DNA of 64,000 nt from Morinoia aosen (Eukaryota; Arthropoda; Malacostraca; Amphipoda; Talitridae): contig CM059570.1 of NCBI GenBank assembly GCA_030386875.1, positions 28,089,192 through 28,153,191 on the forward strand, given 5' to 3'. The position numbers and the translations under genes are program-made. The notes under the pieces were generated by a model. That model was not told the DNA's origin. It did not search any database and worked only from the letters and a program-made list of their open reading frames with translations. Position 1 is the stretch's first letter, and every line of letters begins with the position of its first letter. Below are positions 22,693 to 35,668 of this stretch, in pieces.

Positions 22693-23419
22693 CTTGTTAA
22701 TATCGTAATTGTTTTCTACGCGGTTTAATTTTAATCTTGATTTGTTAAGCTGAAACAGGAATATTGTCACATGTGTTGGGCTGATACACTAATGTTGCCA
22801 CGTATTTTGGGTTGAGGAGTAATAATGGTAGGCAGCTGCGATACCGTGGGAGAGTTTGGGGCGATACATATATATAACATATGATTTTATCTCCTCAAAA
22901 TGCTGCTCAATCGGCACAATAGAACCCCATGGTATCGTAAATACCTGAAATCAGAAAATATTATCTTTGTGCGCATCGTGTGAGTGAAATCAACAGTACT
23001 TAATAACCCTCATTACAAAGAATTTCATTAAATTTCAGGATTGTGCCCGTCATTTGTGACAACACATTGCCACCTACACTCGAATATTTTTACGAATTTA
23101 ACATAGAACAAGGGGTTCGATCCCATGCAAGAAACGTTAGATTTTCGTGCAACTTGTGTCAGAGCAGTTCGACTGGTGCCTTCCTCCCCCCTCTCTGGGA
23201 CGCAGACTCTTGCGCGCCAGGTCTAACTTCGAGGCATATTCGTGTGGCTGTTCTTATTTTGTCTTATTAATGTTTCCGTTACATGAGTAAATAGTATCAA
23301 TCTATTTTACGTACCATTTTATATTGTGTACATGCAGTTCAATTATGCTCAACATTACCGACAAATTTGGTAAGTGATTGCTCTATTGTTCAAAAAGTAG
23401 CCATATCAAAAATGAGATT

Positions 23420-24859
23420 GGGCTTGACCGGGATTTGAACCCGGGACCTCTCGCACCCTAAGCGAGAATCATACCCCTAGACCAGTGGTTCTTCAACCTT
23501 TTACGGCCGTGACCCAAAAAACGCCCAAAATAGATGCCGCGACCCAAGACTCCATAACATTAAAAATTTTATTCTACTTTAAGTCCAGGTATTGTTGCTG
23601 CTTCAAACATTGAGTTCTGTTCGAGGCAAGTGAAGCAGCGGCCTTACTTATACTCCTCCTGCGGTTGGTATCGGTTATACGCGATAGGGGAGTTGGAACT
23701 TTTTGTTGAATAAATTTACATTGAGACATATTTAGGTTACTGAACATAGAGGGACTAGAATCGAGGTTTGAGGGGTAACTAAAGTAGGGCACCATACAAG
23801 TACCCTCCCCCTAGAAAGAAAGAAGTTCGAACGATATTATTAGTATCCAAGTGATGATGCTGCAGGGCGTTGAAACCGAGCGATGAGGCCGTGCGATGAA
23901 GCCGAGCGATGAAACCGAGCGATGAGGCCGAACTGTAGACGTTTTGACGGCTCGGTTGTGCATTTTCGCGCTTCGTCATGCGTTCTTGAAGTGATAAGAA
24001 CACCTAGCGGAAATTGCGATGAAGGCTGGCTCGTTGATTGCAGTTAGAGAGCAGAGATGGGTGCTGCTGGGCTCACCAGGTGGAATGGGCAGGCAATGTA
24101 GGAGCACCCATGGGCAGCCCGATGGAGAAACCGCTGGAGAGCTGCTGGGTCACCAGTTGTCAGGGGCAGGCAATATGGAAGCCTAGGCCCGATGATGAAC
24201 CCGCTGAATAGCTGCTGCGGCCACCAAATGTAAGGGGCTGGCGATGTTAAAGCCTCGGGGCGTTAATGAACCTGCTGAACATTGCTGGCAATGCTAGGTC
24301 TCCAGGTTTTCAGAGAGGCTGAGGTCATCCCTTGTATGAGCTGGCGATTCGTCTAGGGTCAACACTTGTGAGGGGCTGGCGATGTAGAGGCATTGGTCCG
24401 ACAGTGGTCCCGCTGGAGTCGGCAGAGTTGTGACTCCTTGATGGTCACTCTGGGGTCACCACTTTTAAGGCCAGGTGTCGCTGCTCCAGCCATTGGAGTC
24501 CCTCTGGGGTCACCACTTGTAAGGCCAGGTGTTGTTGCTGCTCCGGCCATTGAGATCCGTTTTGCGGCGAATGAAGCTGCGGCCTTATTTATATATTTAG
24601 CCAACAGTTGGTATCGGTGATACGCAGCGGAGAATTTTGAATTTTTTCTTGAATATATTTACATTGAGACATATTTAGGTTACTGAACATAGAAGGACTA
24701 GAATCGAGGTTCAAGGGGTATCTAAAGTAGGGCACTACACTACTATAGGTCAACACCAACAGGTCACACGAACCCTTTGCGACCCAATGAAATGGCTTGG
24801 CGACCCAACTTTGGGTCGCGACCCAGGGGTTAAGAACCACTGCCCTAGACCATCAAGCC
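23420..24859 (-). pseudogene. tRNA-Pro(AGG) split by a hAT-type element (unit B)
   Basis: The arrangement is as in unit A, here with a perfect 8-base target duplication CCCTAGAC (23475-23482 and 24843-24850). Confidence 0.93.
23483..24842. mobile_element. Non-autonomous hAT-type element, 1360 bp (unit B)
   Basis: It has the same ends and length as 4599-5958. The perfect target duplication here shows that the T/C difference in unit A is a later mutation. Confidence 0.9.
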
Positions 24860-25311
24860 GCGTTTGCCCTCACAGAGGCGTTCAAATCAATTCACAAACG
24901 CAGTGAGTTCTTGATCAGATCTGTAGTTGGGGAACTCTTGACTAGCTGCTAAGTGGGGAGGTACGAAGTGAGAGGGACAACACGTCCTGTGGAAGCTATC
25001 CTTCGTGTGTTCATCGGGAGAAATTAATTGAAGTTGAATGAAGAGAATGTAGATAAAGGAATCACGCTCGCATCAGCTGCCGTTGCCGCGGGACTTGCTG
25101 AGGGAAGTCAACAGACAACTGCTGCCCTCAGTTGCCAGTTGGCGAGTCTGCCTAACTGGTAACTGCGGGGTGTCAACTGTAATTGTTGGGCGCGTGTAGC
25201 AGCTCGCGATCTCGCTGGCTACGTATGTTACAAAACAAAATGGCGGACTTCTTGGTGAGCAAGCAATGCGTATCTCGCTCACCCAAAAAGATCATGCCGA
25301 TAAAACTTGCC

Positions 25312-25383
25312 TAGCAGAGCGTGCTTTCGATCCACGGACCTCTGGGTTATGGGCCCAGCACGCTTCCGCTGGGCGAATTTGCT
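25312..25383 (-). pseudogene. Initiator tRNA-Met pseudogene (unit B)
   Basis: The acceptor strand is damaged in the same way as at 6428-6499 (AGCAAAT), so the decay predates the duplication. Confidence 0.85.
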
Positions 25384-25782
25384 CGGTGGACAGGGAGTTA
25401 TTGAATGTTGAATGCTGAAATATCTGCATTATCATGCCAAGACGTTATTTTGACTTACGCGTGTTTTACGGTACAAAATTTCAATGAAAAATGTGAAGCC
25501 TGTAGCTAAGAAAATGAAGTAAAACCTGGAATATCCAACATTTATACAATTTGAGGGGCGCGAGCAAATGTACCTATGAGTTTGATAAAAATTGAGGTTG
25601 TGGACACGCGTTGCCACTGAAATGCAGGATATTCTACAACGGAATATTATTGCACACATGAGCAATCATCAGTCAATAAAATTCACTGGGTTGAATTCAC
25701 TAATGTCTCAGGTCATAGTTATGAATATTGTTGCAAGAAATTGTCAGGATGCTGGTAAATAGTAGCGAAGACATCGTCGTGT

Positions 25783-25854
25783 AGCAGAGTGGCGCAGCGG
25801 AAGCGTGCTGGGCCCATAACCCAGAGGTCCGTGGATCGAAACCACGCTCTGCTA
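25783..25854 (+). tRNA. Initiator tRNA-Met(CAT), unit B
   Basis: It is identical in the gene body to 6899-6970 and is followed by a T5 terminator. Confidence 0.97.
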
Positions 25855-26095
25855 GTCGAGTTTTTGCCTCAAGTAAACGAGCTTGCGAGACAGGAACTAG
25901 GAAACTAGGAAACAGTAACTAATGTTGATCAACTGACTAAATTACACGGTTAATGTTTACGTCTCTGCCCTACAAAATGTTCATTTTATAGACTGCAATG
26001 TGCATTTTTGCTTCTTTCTGTATAGTCATACCTGGAAATAAAAGAAATGTACCCGAGGAAGGGATGTGTTTGTGTGGCGCTTAGTAAAATACGAC

Positions 26096-26167
26096 TGCGA
26101 TGGCCGGGAATCGAACCCGGGTCAACTGCTTGGAAGGCAGCTATGCTCACCACTATACCACCATCGC
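26096..26167 (-). tRNA. tRNA-Gly(TCC), unit B
   Basis: The fold is the same as at 7212-7283, with a T4 run downstream. Confidence 0.97.
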
Positions 26168-26785
26168 TCTCTCTCAGTGAAAAGCGTCAGTGCTAATATT
26201 GTTAAGTACCCTAACTAAATAAGGTTGCTATGGCGATAGCTGCAACCGACAACATCCGTATGGGTCGGGAAGGGGCTTGCGGGTGCCTGTTTCACTGTTG
26301 AAGTGAAGTAATTGAGAGAGAGTGTGCGTCTTGACCGGAAGGACTTGAACAAAATGTGCCTTCACAATCCTGGTCTCTGTAACACCGAATTGAAGCAGAA
26401 TTTTCGCGCGCTCTAAATATAAAGATAGTACTCATTTTTCAACGAATAAAGTTCTATATAATGGTGAACAGAATTAATTTTCATAAAATCAACACCTGAT
26501 GTCAGTTCATTTGCGATACTTCACTCGTGTATTAATTAATGAAGCAAAGCAAGTTTTCTACACGTTTCTCTGCTTAAGGAAAGGATTCCATGGCTTTCAC
26601 AGCAGCACACAACCCTCAAACTCCACCGTTACGCATCGGAGGAGCTTCACAAGACAGCTTCCAATCCTACTCAACATACCAGGGTCAGTACGCTGCTATT
26701 GATACTGACAGGTTGTTGGTTGAGAAAATGGAAAGATCCAGCATCCTTATTTCGTGAGGTGAAGCTCCCAAGGGAAAAACACGAC

Positions 26786-26857
26786 TAGCAGAGCGTGGTT
26801 TCGATCCACGGACCTCTGGGTTATGGGCCCAGCACGCTTCCGCTGCGCCACTCTGCT
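26786..26857 (-). tRNA. Initiator tRNA-Met(CAT), unit B, minus strand
   Basis: This is the counterpart of 7902-7973 and is fully paired, with a T5 terminator. Confidence 0.97.
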
Positions 26858-27262
26858 ACACGACACTATATTCGCTACTATTTACCAACATCTTGTCAAT
26901 TTATTTCCTTCATTTTCATACCTTTATGACATGATGCATCAGTCAATTCAACCCATTGAATTTTAATAATTGATATTCATTCATGGGTACAACATTATTC
27001 TGCTGTCGAATATTTAGCATTCTAAAAGCGACGAGTGTCCACAACCTTATTTTCAACCCAAACCACACGTACGTTTCCAAGCACCCCTTACGTCGTATGT
27101 TTAGTGTTATCGCAGAGTTTTATTTATATTTTTAAAAACAAGTTTCTCATTTTTAACAAAAGTTTTGTGCATTGAAACACGCACAAGTCCCAATAACATC
27201 TCAGCTTACAATAATATTGCAGATAATACCAAGCTTGACACTCAATACGACCCTGACCACTG

Positions 27263-27333
27263 AGCAAGTGGCGTAGAATAAGCGTGCTAGGCTCGTAACC
27301 CAGAGGTCCATGGATCGAAAATACACTCTGCTA
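27263..27333 (+). pseudogene. Initiator tRNA-Met pseudogene (unit B)
   Basis: This is the counterpart of 8378-8449. The anticodon position itself has changed from CAT to CGT here, so decay continues after the duplication. Confidence 0.8.
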
Positions 27334-27693
27334 GTAGGAATTTTACCGTCATGAAGCTTCTGTGGATCAGCAATGCGCGCATTGCTCTTCGTTCTCCTCA
27401 TCCTTTTTCCTACAACTTGTGTTGGTGTAGCTCGACTGGTGCCTGCTCTCTTCCCTCCCCCCCTACTGGAGGGAGTGGGTGGAGGGAGGGCTGACTGTTG
27501 CTTGTGAGGTGTGAGTTCGTTCGAGACCCGTTGGTGTCGATGTTCCGTATATTTCTACAATAACACTAACGCTGCATGATTAAATAATTCTTATAGAGCA
27601 CAAAACACAACCCACAAACTTCAAAGATATATAAGATTGACCTCATCGTATCGCTTTCGTTAGCCACATAGCAGTATAACGTATAAAAGTGGA

Positions 27694-27765
27694 GGGCTTG
27701 ACCGGGATTTGAACCCGGGACCTCTCGCACCCTAAGCGAGAATCATACCCCTAGACCATCAAGCC
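27694..27765 (-). tRNA. tRNA-Pro(AGG), unit B
   Basis: The cloverleaf is intact with a T4 terminator. It is the counterpart of 8810-8881. Confidence 0.97.
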
Positions 27766-28429
27766 AGGTTAATACAGCCCGAAGCGTTCATTTCAATTCA
27801 CAAATGCAATATATTATTTATCATACCTGCAGTGAGATAACAACTGACTGGTACTAAATGAAAATCTGTGATATGAGGGAAATCAAGCCCTAAGGAAATT
27901 ATCATTTGGATGTTCATCGGAAGATGTTTTTAAATTTAAATGAAGGGAATGCAGAAGCAGGACTTACGCTACACTCACGCTTGCAGCTGTTGCCACTGAA
28001 CTTGCTGTGGGAAGTCAACTGACAACTGCCGCCCTGTTGCTAGTTGGCGTGTCCGCCTAATTGGCAACAGTAGGGTTTCAACTGTAACAGATGGACGCTT
28101 GTAGCAACTCCAGATCTCACTGGCTACGTTTGTAACAAAACAAAATGGCGGACGCTCGTGTTCATTGCTGTACAATGGGGATTTTATTTTACACTAGCGT
28201 ACAATGCTCGCCAGATATGCGGAATTCAATATTCTCCTTGAATAAATTTTCCAGATGTGGATGACACAAACACATGTATCACCCCTAATGTTACCCGCAA
28301 TAGAAATATTCTTGTATACATGTGCACTAATGAAACTTTTATCACAGATACGGTCATTAAGTCTCCTTACATTGCAGCGCGCGCCCATGACAGGAGGACC
28401 TCACCTTCCCTCCTTACTACGACCACGGG

Positions 28430-28683
28430 AGAGGGAACAAGGTAGGGTTATTTTATGGGATACACTTCGTCATGTTCGGCTAGCCAATAGAAAGACTTTA
28501 TTTCAAACAAACTTGATGACGTCACCAAAACGCCATGTCGTTAGGCCAATAGTGGAGCCCGATTTGGGGGTAGCAGTGCTACCAGATGCAATATGAGCGC
28601 TGCTATTGGTTCGTTGCCGTGACGTCAGCAAACTCACTCCGTCGACGAAAAAAAGACTGGTTTGAACCTACCTTGTTTCCTCT
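28430..28683. repeat. 254-bp inverted-repeat element with CRE and CCAAT motifs (unit B)
   Basis: This is a second copy of 9544-9797 with the same length. TGACGTCA occurs at 28517-28524 and again about 100 bases later. Confidence 0.55.
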
Positions 28684-30042
28684 CCTGTGCCTATGGCCTT
28701 GCTTGAAATGCTTTCGTGTTTAAACAAAACATTCTAACTCTCAGTGAGCGAATTATCATGATGTAACTGTTGGTTTTGACTGCGGCTGCTCTTAGTCATC
28801 TCCTATTTACGGCTATCGTGGAAAATCCATTCATAGTCGTTTGAAATGTATTTTCTTCCACGGTTTTAAAGGTCCAGGAATGAAAAATATATCAATCGTT
28901 TGGGCTTAAAAAAAGCTAGAGAAGCACGGATCCGATTTTTGAAATTCAATTTTGTTTTAAAATTGTATGAGAAATAAGGGGAAAAATAGAAAATATATAT
29001 TCAAATTTTTGGAAATTACTTCTCTAAATTTAATTATACAAAAACCAATAAACTACTTGTTTTTTCTCGATAATGTATTTTCTGTCCAGAAAACATGTTA
29101 CCGGTTCTGCAATTTCATAATTGTAGGAGATAGATTTCCTTTAACACTCATGTTTTTAATTTTCCAAAAAAAATTTCAATTAAAAAACTAAAAAACTCTC
29201 GAAACAAACAAGAGTCTGCGCCTGATTTCACACCTATGGAGAAAATTTCAGAAAAATCCATATGAAAATGACGGAATTTTTTTAGAGCGAGAGAGACAGT
29301 TCCTTTAAGAAGCGCACACCGAACGAATAAATAAACACACCAAGAGGATTATTAGGAATGATACTACGGGCACTTATTATAAATCTATACATATGCTTAT
29401 AATACATTGATAGATGTTGTGTTCCACACTGCTTACATAGACGCTACAACGCTACAAGGAAGATGTGCGCCTGGCGAACGACTTGCCTTATGATGCCTCG
29501 AGAATAACTTATCTCACATTAGACATGTGCTCTCGCGGATAAAGTCAGTAAATTCTACAATCCACCGCGAATATTTGTTACAACGTCAGCAGGCATCATT
29601 TGAAGGCTTCGCCTTGCCCTCATCATGCCCTCGTGACTACTCCGTTGAGGGACCTTCAAGCCGTGAAGTTACCAACTACCCTTTTTCTCCTTGGAGAATA
29701 TTTCATACGTGACGAATATATATATAAAGAATATAATCTTTGTGTCTTTTGTAATTTAAATAATCTAGGATTTTATCCACTTTAATTAGGTTAAATGCAG
29801 GATTCAGTTTCTTAAAGATTTATCAAGGTTTTGAGCTTTTACACCAATTAACTATCAAATGTAGACGGAATGCGTCTGTTCGTAAGCGTAACGACATGCC
29901 ATAACGTTCTGATCTCAAATACTGATGACAAATGTTGATGACAAATACTGATCACAAATAATGACCACAAATACAGGTGTTTATTTCTTTATGATTCATC
30001 GCCTTTGGCGATGAACCCGCTTTATCTAGAAGGGGATTAAAA
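28684..30042. other. Non-coding stretch of unit B
   Basis: It matches 9798-11156 base for base apart from scattered changes. I see no gene. Confidence 0.55.
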
Positions 30043-30765
30043 TGTTATGTACCCTCTCTGTAACGGCGCGCCATACACGAACGACGGTTGCATCAGCGAG
30101 GAAGAGCCTCGTACTCTGTGCCCTGAAAGACCGTTTGCAATTCAGCAGAAAAGCTGTAGAAAGCCAGATCAGCAAAGAGGGGACGGCGTCTGCTCAAACT
30201 GCCACCTTCGTAACCGTTAGCTGCTGCCTAACGTTCATGCATGAGCGGCGGTAACTGCTTCTATTTAAGAGTCTACTTAGGGTCAGGAGGGATCATTCTA
30301 GCACGCGTCATTGTAGCTGAAGGTCCTCGTATTCGCCGTCTTTGTTTGAGTCTTTGAAATAGAGTTCAGCTCGGCGTACTGGACATTGCCATTGTATAAA
30401 TTTCCACTTGTGACTTCACGTTTAAATCAACTGGTTAATCAAATAAAGTAAACGAGGCTACTTCGAATCCAACGAAACCTGCACCAGCGCTTCACACGAG
30501 TGTGCGTAAGATTACCTCTTTGTAGCTAAATACGTTTGCGGGTTTTAACAAATCCCCGGCATATTGGTGATATCCGTTTATAACAGTAAATTGTGTGGCC
30601 ACATATAACGTGTGTTTCAATGCCTACTATAATTGCGCCTTATTTGGAAAGCCAATCATGAGATTTCACTGAGATTGAGAAAAGAGATTTATTTCACTCG
30701 AACGATTTATCCTAAAAGAGAAAATTTAATCACATCGAACGATCTTGAAAAAGTAGGATATAACA
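30043..30765 (+). mobile_element. Solo LTR of the Gypsy element
   Basis: A 723-base LTR sits in exactly the same flanks as the full element of unit A, with AAAA on both sides. At its left it carries variants of the 5' LTR (CTCTCTG, GGACGG). At its right it carries those of the 3' LTR (the 18 extra bases, CGAACGATCTTGAAAAAG). That is the pattern expected of recombination between the two LTRs. Confidence 0.93.
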
Positions 30766-31934
30766 AAAATAGTTACAACGAGTGTAAATTACCATAAAAA
30801 ATCAGGAAAAGAAATGGATCAGAAAATCTATTTTTCCTCGATCATAACCGTTAACTTCAATTTCAGAGTGATCAATATCCTCGTATGTACCTTATCAACA
30901 CCCAAAACTAGATTCCTGAGATTAGTCTACATTATTAGTATCATATATAACAAGCTTCTTTCTCAACAGCTAGTTGTCAGTGTTCAATAGTGAAATAAGT
31001 CCTCTCTCATGTTTAAATTTCCCTTTTTAGTTGAGAAGAGTGGGAGTGCAGAGTGCAAAAGATAACACGAAATCTAAATATGAGAAAGCCCGGAAAATAT
31101 GGTTATACTGATGCCCTTGACACACGCTAACCGAAGATAATAATGATCATGATGACCGAAGTAATTCATTTAAATCATATTGTTGAAGAAACGAGTTGGA
31201 TAATTAAATCAATATAGTTTGTCTCATTAGAGGCAAGTGGGAGCGGATACTGAATATCCTACTGAAATGATCCGAAAATAGCGTAATTTTGGTGAGAAAG
31301 TATCAACTCCGTAATACTGTAAACCCGACAATGGGATTAAAAAACACAAAAAGATGTATAATAACTGAAACATCCAAATAATCGTTGTATATCGAAACGT
31401 CACTCATCATAGACAATGTAAATCTTTAATTTCTAACAATTGGCGTTGTTTCAATCAAAAATGTTGAGCGAATTTTAAGTTTTTCGTAGCATTGAAATAT
31501 TGGGAAGAATAACTGGTATCGTAGCAGTCGAACAACACCTATGGGGACATAATAAATGGTGGCAGCGGGAGGATATAACCGGAAATGAAACATCCTAACT
31601 GGTGGCAGCTGTGGGATATTTACCGAAAATGAAACAGTACAACTGTGGGTAGCCGTGGGATGATGATAATGTATTACAATATAAATGCTGTGGTCGACTT
31701 TCGCCGCACCCAAAACTTAAGAAAAAATTAAACTTGCGTTTTTCAACGATTGAAGATAATGACTCTAGCTTCCCCATCTACTTTTCTTCTTCTTACCAAA
31801 TATTTCACCTCCAGGACGTCAAATTGCAAAAAGAATGTTGCATTAATGTTTTATAAATTACTTCCACGTAACAGATGAATTTGGTAAGAAGTGTATTCAG
31901 CGTTTTTTATCAACACAATATCAATGCCCGTATA
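30766..31934. other. End of unit B and start of unit C, no gene
   Basis: At 31780-31800 the sequence reads CTTTTCTTCTTCTTACC without a break. This is the empty site of the Penelope-like insertion. Nothing else is recognisable. Confidence 0.6.
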
Positions 31935-32036
31935 TACAGGGTGTTCACAAAAAAAATGAATCCACAGACATATGTATATATATAAATATGTATATATATA
32001 TATCGGTCGATGGAACATTTTTGTGGACACCTCGTA
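31935..32036. mobile_element. Mariner-like inverted-repeat MITE (unit C)
   Basis: The ends are the same as at 2071-2159, with a short TATATAAATATG core. Confidence 0.7.
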
Positions 32037-32327
32037 TCTATATCTGCATTTTATGTACAATTCAACGGTTAAAACTGTGACAACATAACTATGTTCATGA
32101 ACAAATCTAACATTGTGGGTAGTTGGGAGCTCGGATGTGATGGTCAGTCCTCAACGCAGGGATGAGATCTCTAAACAAAATCCCTCGTACCGGAAGCATA
32201 TCAATACAATGGTATTTATGCCTATATCATTTCGGGTCTAGAAACGGTGCGTTAGTTTTTCGTTTCGAAAGTTGTAGGGTCACGCATAATTTCTCTCACT
32301 GCCATCTTAACAGAGCTCAAATTAATA

Positions 32328-32400
32328 TGCTCAGACCCGGGATCGAACCGGGGACCTTTAGATCTTCAGTCTAACGCTCTCCCAACTGAGCTATCTAGGC
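32328..32400 (-). tRNA. tRNA-Phe(GAA), unit C, one acceptor mismatch
   Basis: The acceptor 3' strand reads TCTGAGC, so C3 faces A70. There is no close T4 terminator. Together these suggest a gene starting to decay. Confidence 0.8.
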
Positions 32401-32431
32401 CTTGTTAATATCGTAATTGTTTTCTACGCGG

Positions 32432-33979
32432 TGTGGGGAAAATTCCCCACAGATTCGCTCGGAGTGTACTTCGATTTCTGTACTATTAACGTAAACGGCT
32501 GGTGCTGCGTGGCAGGTGAGGTCGCGCAGCAGCAGCGCATATCAAGTATAGGTCGTCGGTGGTAAAGATAGGTCGTCGGTGGTAAATCAGGTGTGTCGGG
32601 TGTGTCAGGTGTGTCAGGTAAACAAGAGGCCAGGCTGAGTCTCGGTCGAAGGCCTCTGTTACGTCGGCACGCCGGGAGTACGCTCGGCTCGTGACGTGGA
32701 GTTGTGACGGTCGCCAGCCTATCTCTTCTATCCCTTCTTCCTGCATGTTCAATAAGTTTATGGTTTGATTGTGTGTGTGAAAGCGTTGAATTTAGGTTCT
32801 TTTTCATTAATTAATTGCATGATTAAGGCGGGTTACGAATCGCAATTAACTTTCCTCTAAATAGGCGTGTTCGCTGCCCTAAAAGGGGGCCAACCTTACC
32901 CTGTCGCAGTGAACCGCCGTCTTTATTAACTATTACTATTAACTTAACTATTACCTATTATCTTTAACTACTATTGGGCTTCTGCCTTCATTACTATTGA
33001 CACTCTACTGCGACTTCTATATCGCCATTACTGCCATCGTCTAACAGTCGCTATGCGCACTGGAGGATAAATTCTTCAGGTTGGTAGTCATGTGTCTAAT
33101 ATTTGCCGATTATTGAAACTTAATATCTCTGTTTACCTTTATCAAGAAGATTGACTTTGGTCTTACCTGGTACCTATTTTTTCAGTATCTAGCGGGTACT
33201 TCGTCGCACTGCGCACTTCGTGCTTCACAACGTTGATAGCCAATTAAGCCATCTTGTTGGACAGCAGTAGCCGCAACTAGGCAATTACGTTGACCGTTAA
33301 CTACTATATTCGTTCTAAATTCTTTGTATAAGCGCTGTTTCATAATATTTTCTTATGTAATTATTTTCTTGGGTACATTTCTTCATCTTTATGCACAGCT
33401 GTGAGGGGACTGAAGGCGTTGGTCACGGTTTAGCTGCTCTGGCCCTGGTTGTGCCGCGGTCGCCGTGCCTGTTTCCTTCGGTTAGCGTCAGTTTGGCGCT
33501 AACTTTCGTCTTCCTGAAGTGCTTGTAGCAAGCGCGCACGTTGAAGCTCGGTCAATATCCCGTGACGTCCGTGTAAGCTGGCGCTGTTAGCCCTGAAACG
33601 GAGAGCCTCTCCAGACTCCTCGTTCCTGCGCCTGAAGACTGGCATTACCTGACACCCTAACTTTGAACCTTAAAAATTACATGCGTATTTTAACCTGAAT
33701 AATATATAAATAAATATATCAATAAATAAAGGAATAAACAAACGCAATACTTGAGGGCGAATTGTCCTTTAGGTTTTAAAAATTTAATACTTTGTAAATC
33801 GGCTACTTGCCGTATTGTGTTTGGTTAAGTACTTGTTGCCTTGTAACTATTACGAATCTTCCTTGGCGTTCAGGCGACTGATTGAAAATTAAATTTGGAA
33901 ACTTTGTGTCCTTGTCTTTATTAATCTTTACAGCTTCGAAACGGCTGTTGAGTCAAATGTGTCGAGGTAGTTCCTCACA
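32432..33979. mobile_element. 1548-bp solo LTR in unit C
   Basis: The element starts TGTGGGGAA and ends TTCCTCACA, nearly inverted copies of each other, and is flanked by GCGG (32428-32431, 33980-33983). Units A and B have the empty site (TACGCGGTTTAAT). The first 20 bases form a 9-base hairpin (TGTGGGGAA/TTCCCCACA). AATAAA signals occur near the right third (about 33710-33735). The TG...CA ends with a 4-base duplication fit a Gypsy-type LTR. No internal coding region remains. Confidence 0.85.
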
Positions 33980-34679
33980 GCGGTTTAATTTTAATCTTGA
34001 TTTGTTAAGCTGAAACAGGAATATTGTCACATGTGTTGGGCTGATACACTAATGTTGCCACGTATTTTGGGTTGAGGAGTAATAATGGTAGGCAGCTGCG
34101 ATACCGTGGGAGAGTTTGGGGCGATGCATATATATTACATATGATTTTATCTCCTCAAAATGCTGCTCAATCGGCACAATAGAACCCCATGGTATCGTAA
34201 ATACCTGAAATCAGAAAATATTATCTTTGTGCGCATCGTGTGAGTGAAATCAACAGTACTTAATTACCCTCATTACAAAGAATTTCATTAAATTTCAGGA
34301 TTGTGCCCGTCATTTGTGACAACACATTGCCACCTACACTCGAATATTTTTACGAATTTAACATAGAACAAGGGGTTCGATCCCATGCAAGAAACGTTAG
34401 ATTTTCGTGCAACTTGTGTCAGAGCAGTTCGACTGGTGCCTTCCTCCCCCCTCTCTGGGACGCAGACTCTTGCGCGCCACGTCTAACTTCGAGACATATT
34501 CGTGTGGCTGTTCTTATTTTGTCTTATTAATGTTTCCGTCACATGAGTAAATAGTATCAATCTATTTTACGTACCTTTTAATATTGTGTACATGCAGTTC
34601 AATTATGCTCAACATTACCGACAAATTTGGTAAGTGATTGCTCTATTGTTCAAAAAGTAGCCATATCAAAAATGAGATT

Positions 34680-34751
34680 GGGCTTGACCGGGATTTGAAC
34701 CCGGGACCTCTCGCACCCTAAGCGAGAATCATACCCCTAGACCATCAAGCC
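34680..34751 (-). tRNA. tRNA-Pro(AGG), unit C, unbroken
   Basis: It is a perfect cloverleaf with a T5 terminator. It holds CCCTAGAC once and is the empty site of the hAT-type element in A and B. Confidence 0.97.
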
Positions 34752-35191
34752 GCGTTTGCCCTCACAGAGGCGTTCAAATCAATTCACAAACGCAGTGAGT
34801 TCTTGATCAGATCTGTAGTTGGGGAACTATTGACTAGCTGCTAAGTGGGGAGGTATGAAGTGAGAGGGACAACACGTCCTGTGGAAGCTATCCTTCGTGT
34901 GTTCATCGGGATAAATTAATTGAAGTTGAATGAAGAGAATGTAGATACAGGAATCACGCTCGCATCAGCTGCAGTTGCCGCGGGACTTGCTGAGGGAAGT
35001 CAACAGACAACTGCTGCCCTCAGTTGCCAGTTGGCGAGTCTGCCTAACTGGTAACTGCGGGGTGTCAACTGTAATTGTTGGACGCGTGTAGCAGCTCGCG
35101 ATCTCGCTGGCTACGTATGTTACAAAACAAAATGGCGGACTTCTGGGCGTATCTTGCTCATCCAAAAAGCTTCATGTCGGAAAATTTGGAC

Positions 35192-35263
35192 TACTAGAGC
35201 GTGGTTTCGATCCACGGACCTCTGGGTTATGGGCCCAGCACGCCTCCTCTGTGCCAATCTGCT
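35192..35263 (-). pseudogene. Initiator tRNA-Met pseudogene, older copy
   Basis: The anticodon and T arms are intact. The acceptor ends no longer pair (AGCAGAT against CTCTAGT), and the D arm reads GCACAGAGG. It is the counterpart of 6428-6499 with independent changes. Confidence 0.75.
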
Positions 35264-35668
35264 CGGTGTCCAGTGAGTTATTGAATGTTGAAACTAGTAT
35301 TATTTACAATATTCGTTTAAGCCGAGATGTTATTGCGATTTATGAGTGTTTCACGGTAAAAAATGTAATTGTAAAATGAAAAGCCTGTATCCAAGAAAAA
35401 GAAGTAAAATCTGGAATATGCAACATATATACAATTTGAGGGATGCGTGCAAATGTACGAATGATTTGGATAAAAATTCAGGTTGTGGACAAGCGTTGCC
35501 CTTGAAATGCTGGATATTTTACATGAACGAACACCAATCAATAAAATTCAATTGGTTGAATACACCAATATCTCAGGAGTATACTCTTGGTTGAATACAC
35601 CATAGAGTTTTAAATGTTACAATAAATTGTTAGGAGGCTGGTAAATAGTAGCGAAGACATCGTTGTGT

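Larger units (their letters stand above)
20021..31199. repeat. Tandem unit B of the same segmental duplication
   Basis: This copy has the same content and order as unit A. It differs in lacking the 1279-bp insertion of A at 2707, having a solo LTR (30043-30765) where A has a full Gypsy element, and having a longer TA microsatellite (22161-22292) and a private 38-39 bp duplication (20763-20839). Substitutions between A and B are sparse, so the duplication is recent. Confidence 0.9.
31200..35145. repeat. Partial tandem unit C
   Basis: This is a third near-identical copy. It matches unit A from base 1 to about 6370, then passes within the segment ending in ACTTCT into much more diverged sequence. 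It lacks the Penelope-like fragment and the hAT-type element seen in A and B, and it carries a solo LTR (32432-33979) that A and B lack. The right junction is accurate to about 15 bases. Confidence 0.85.
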
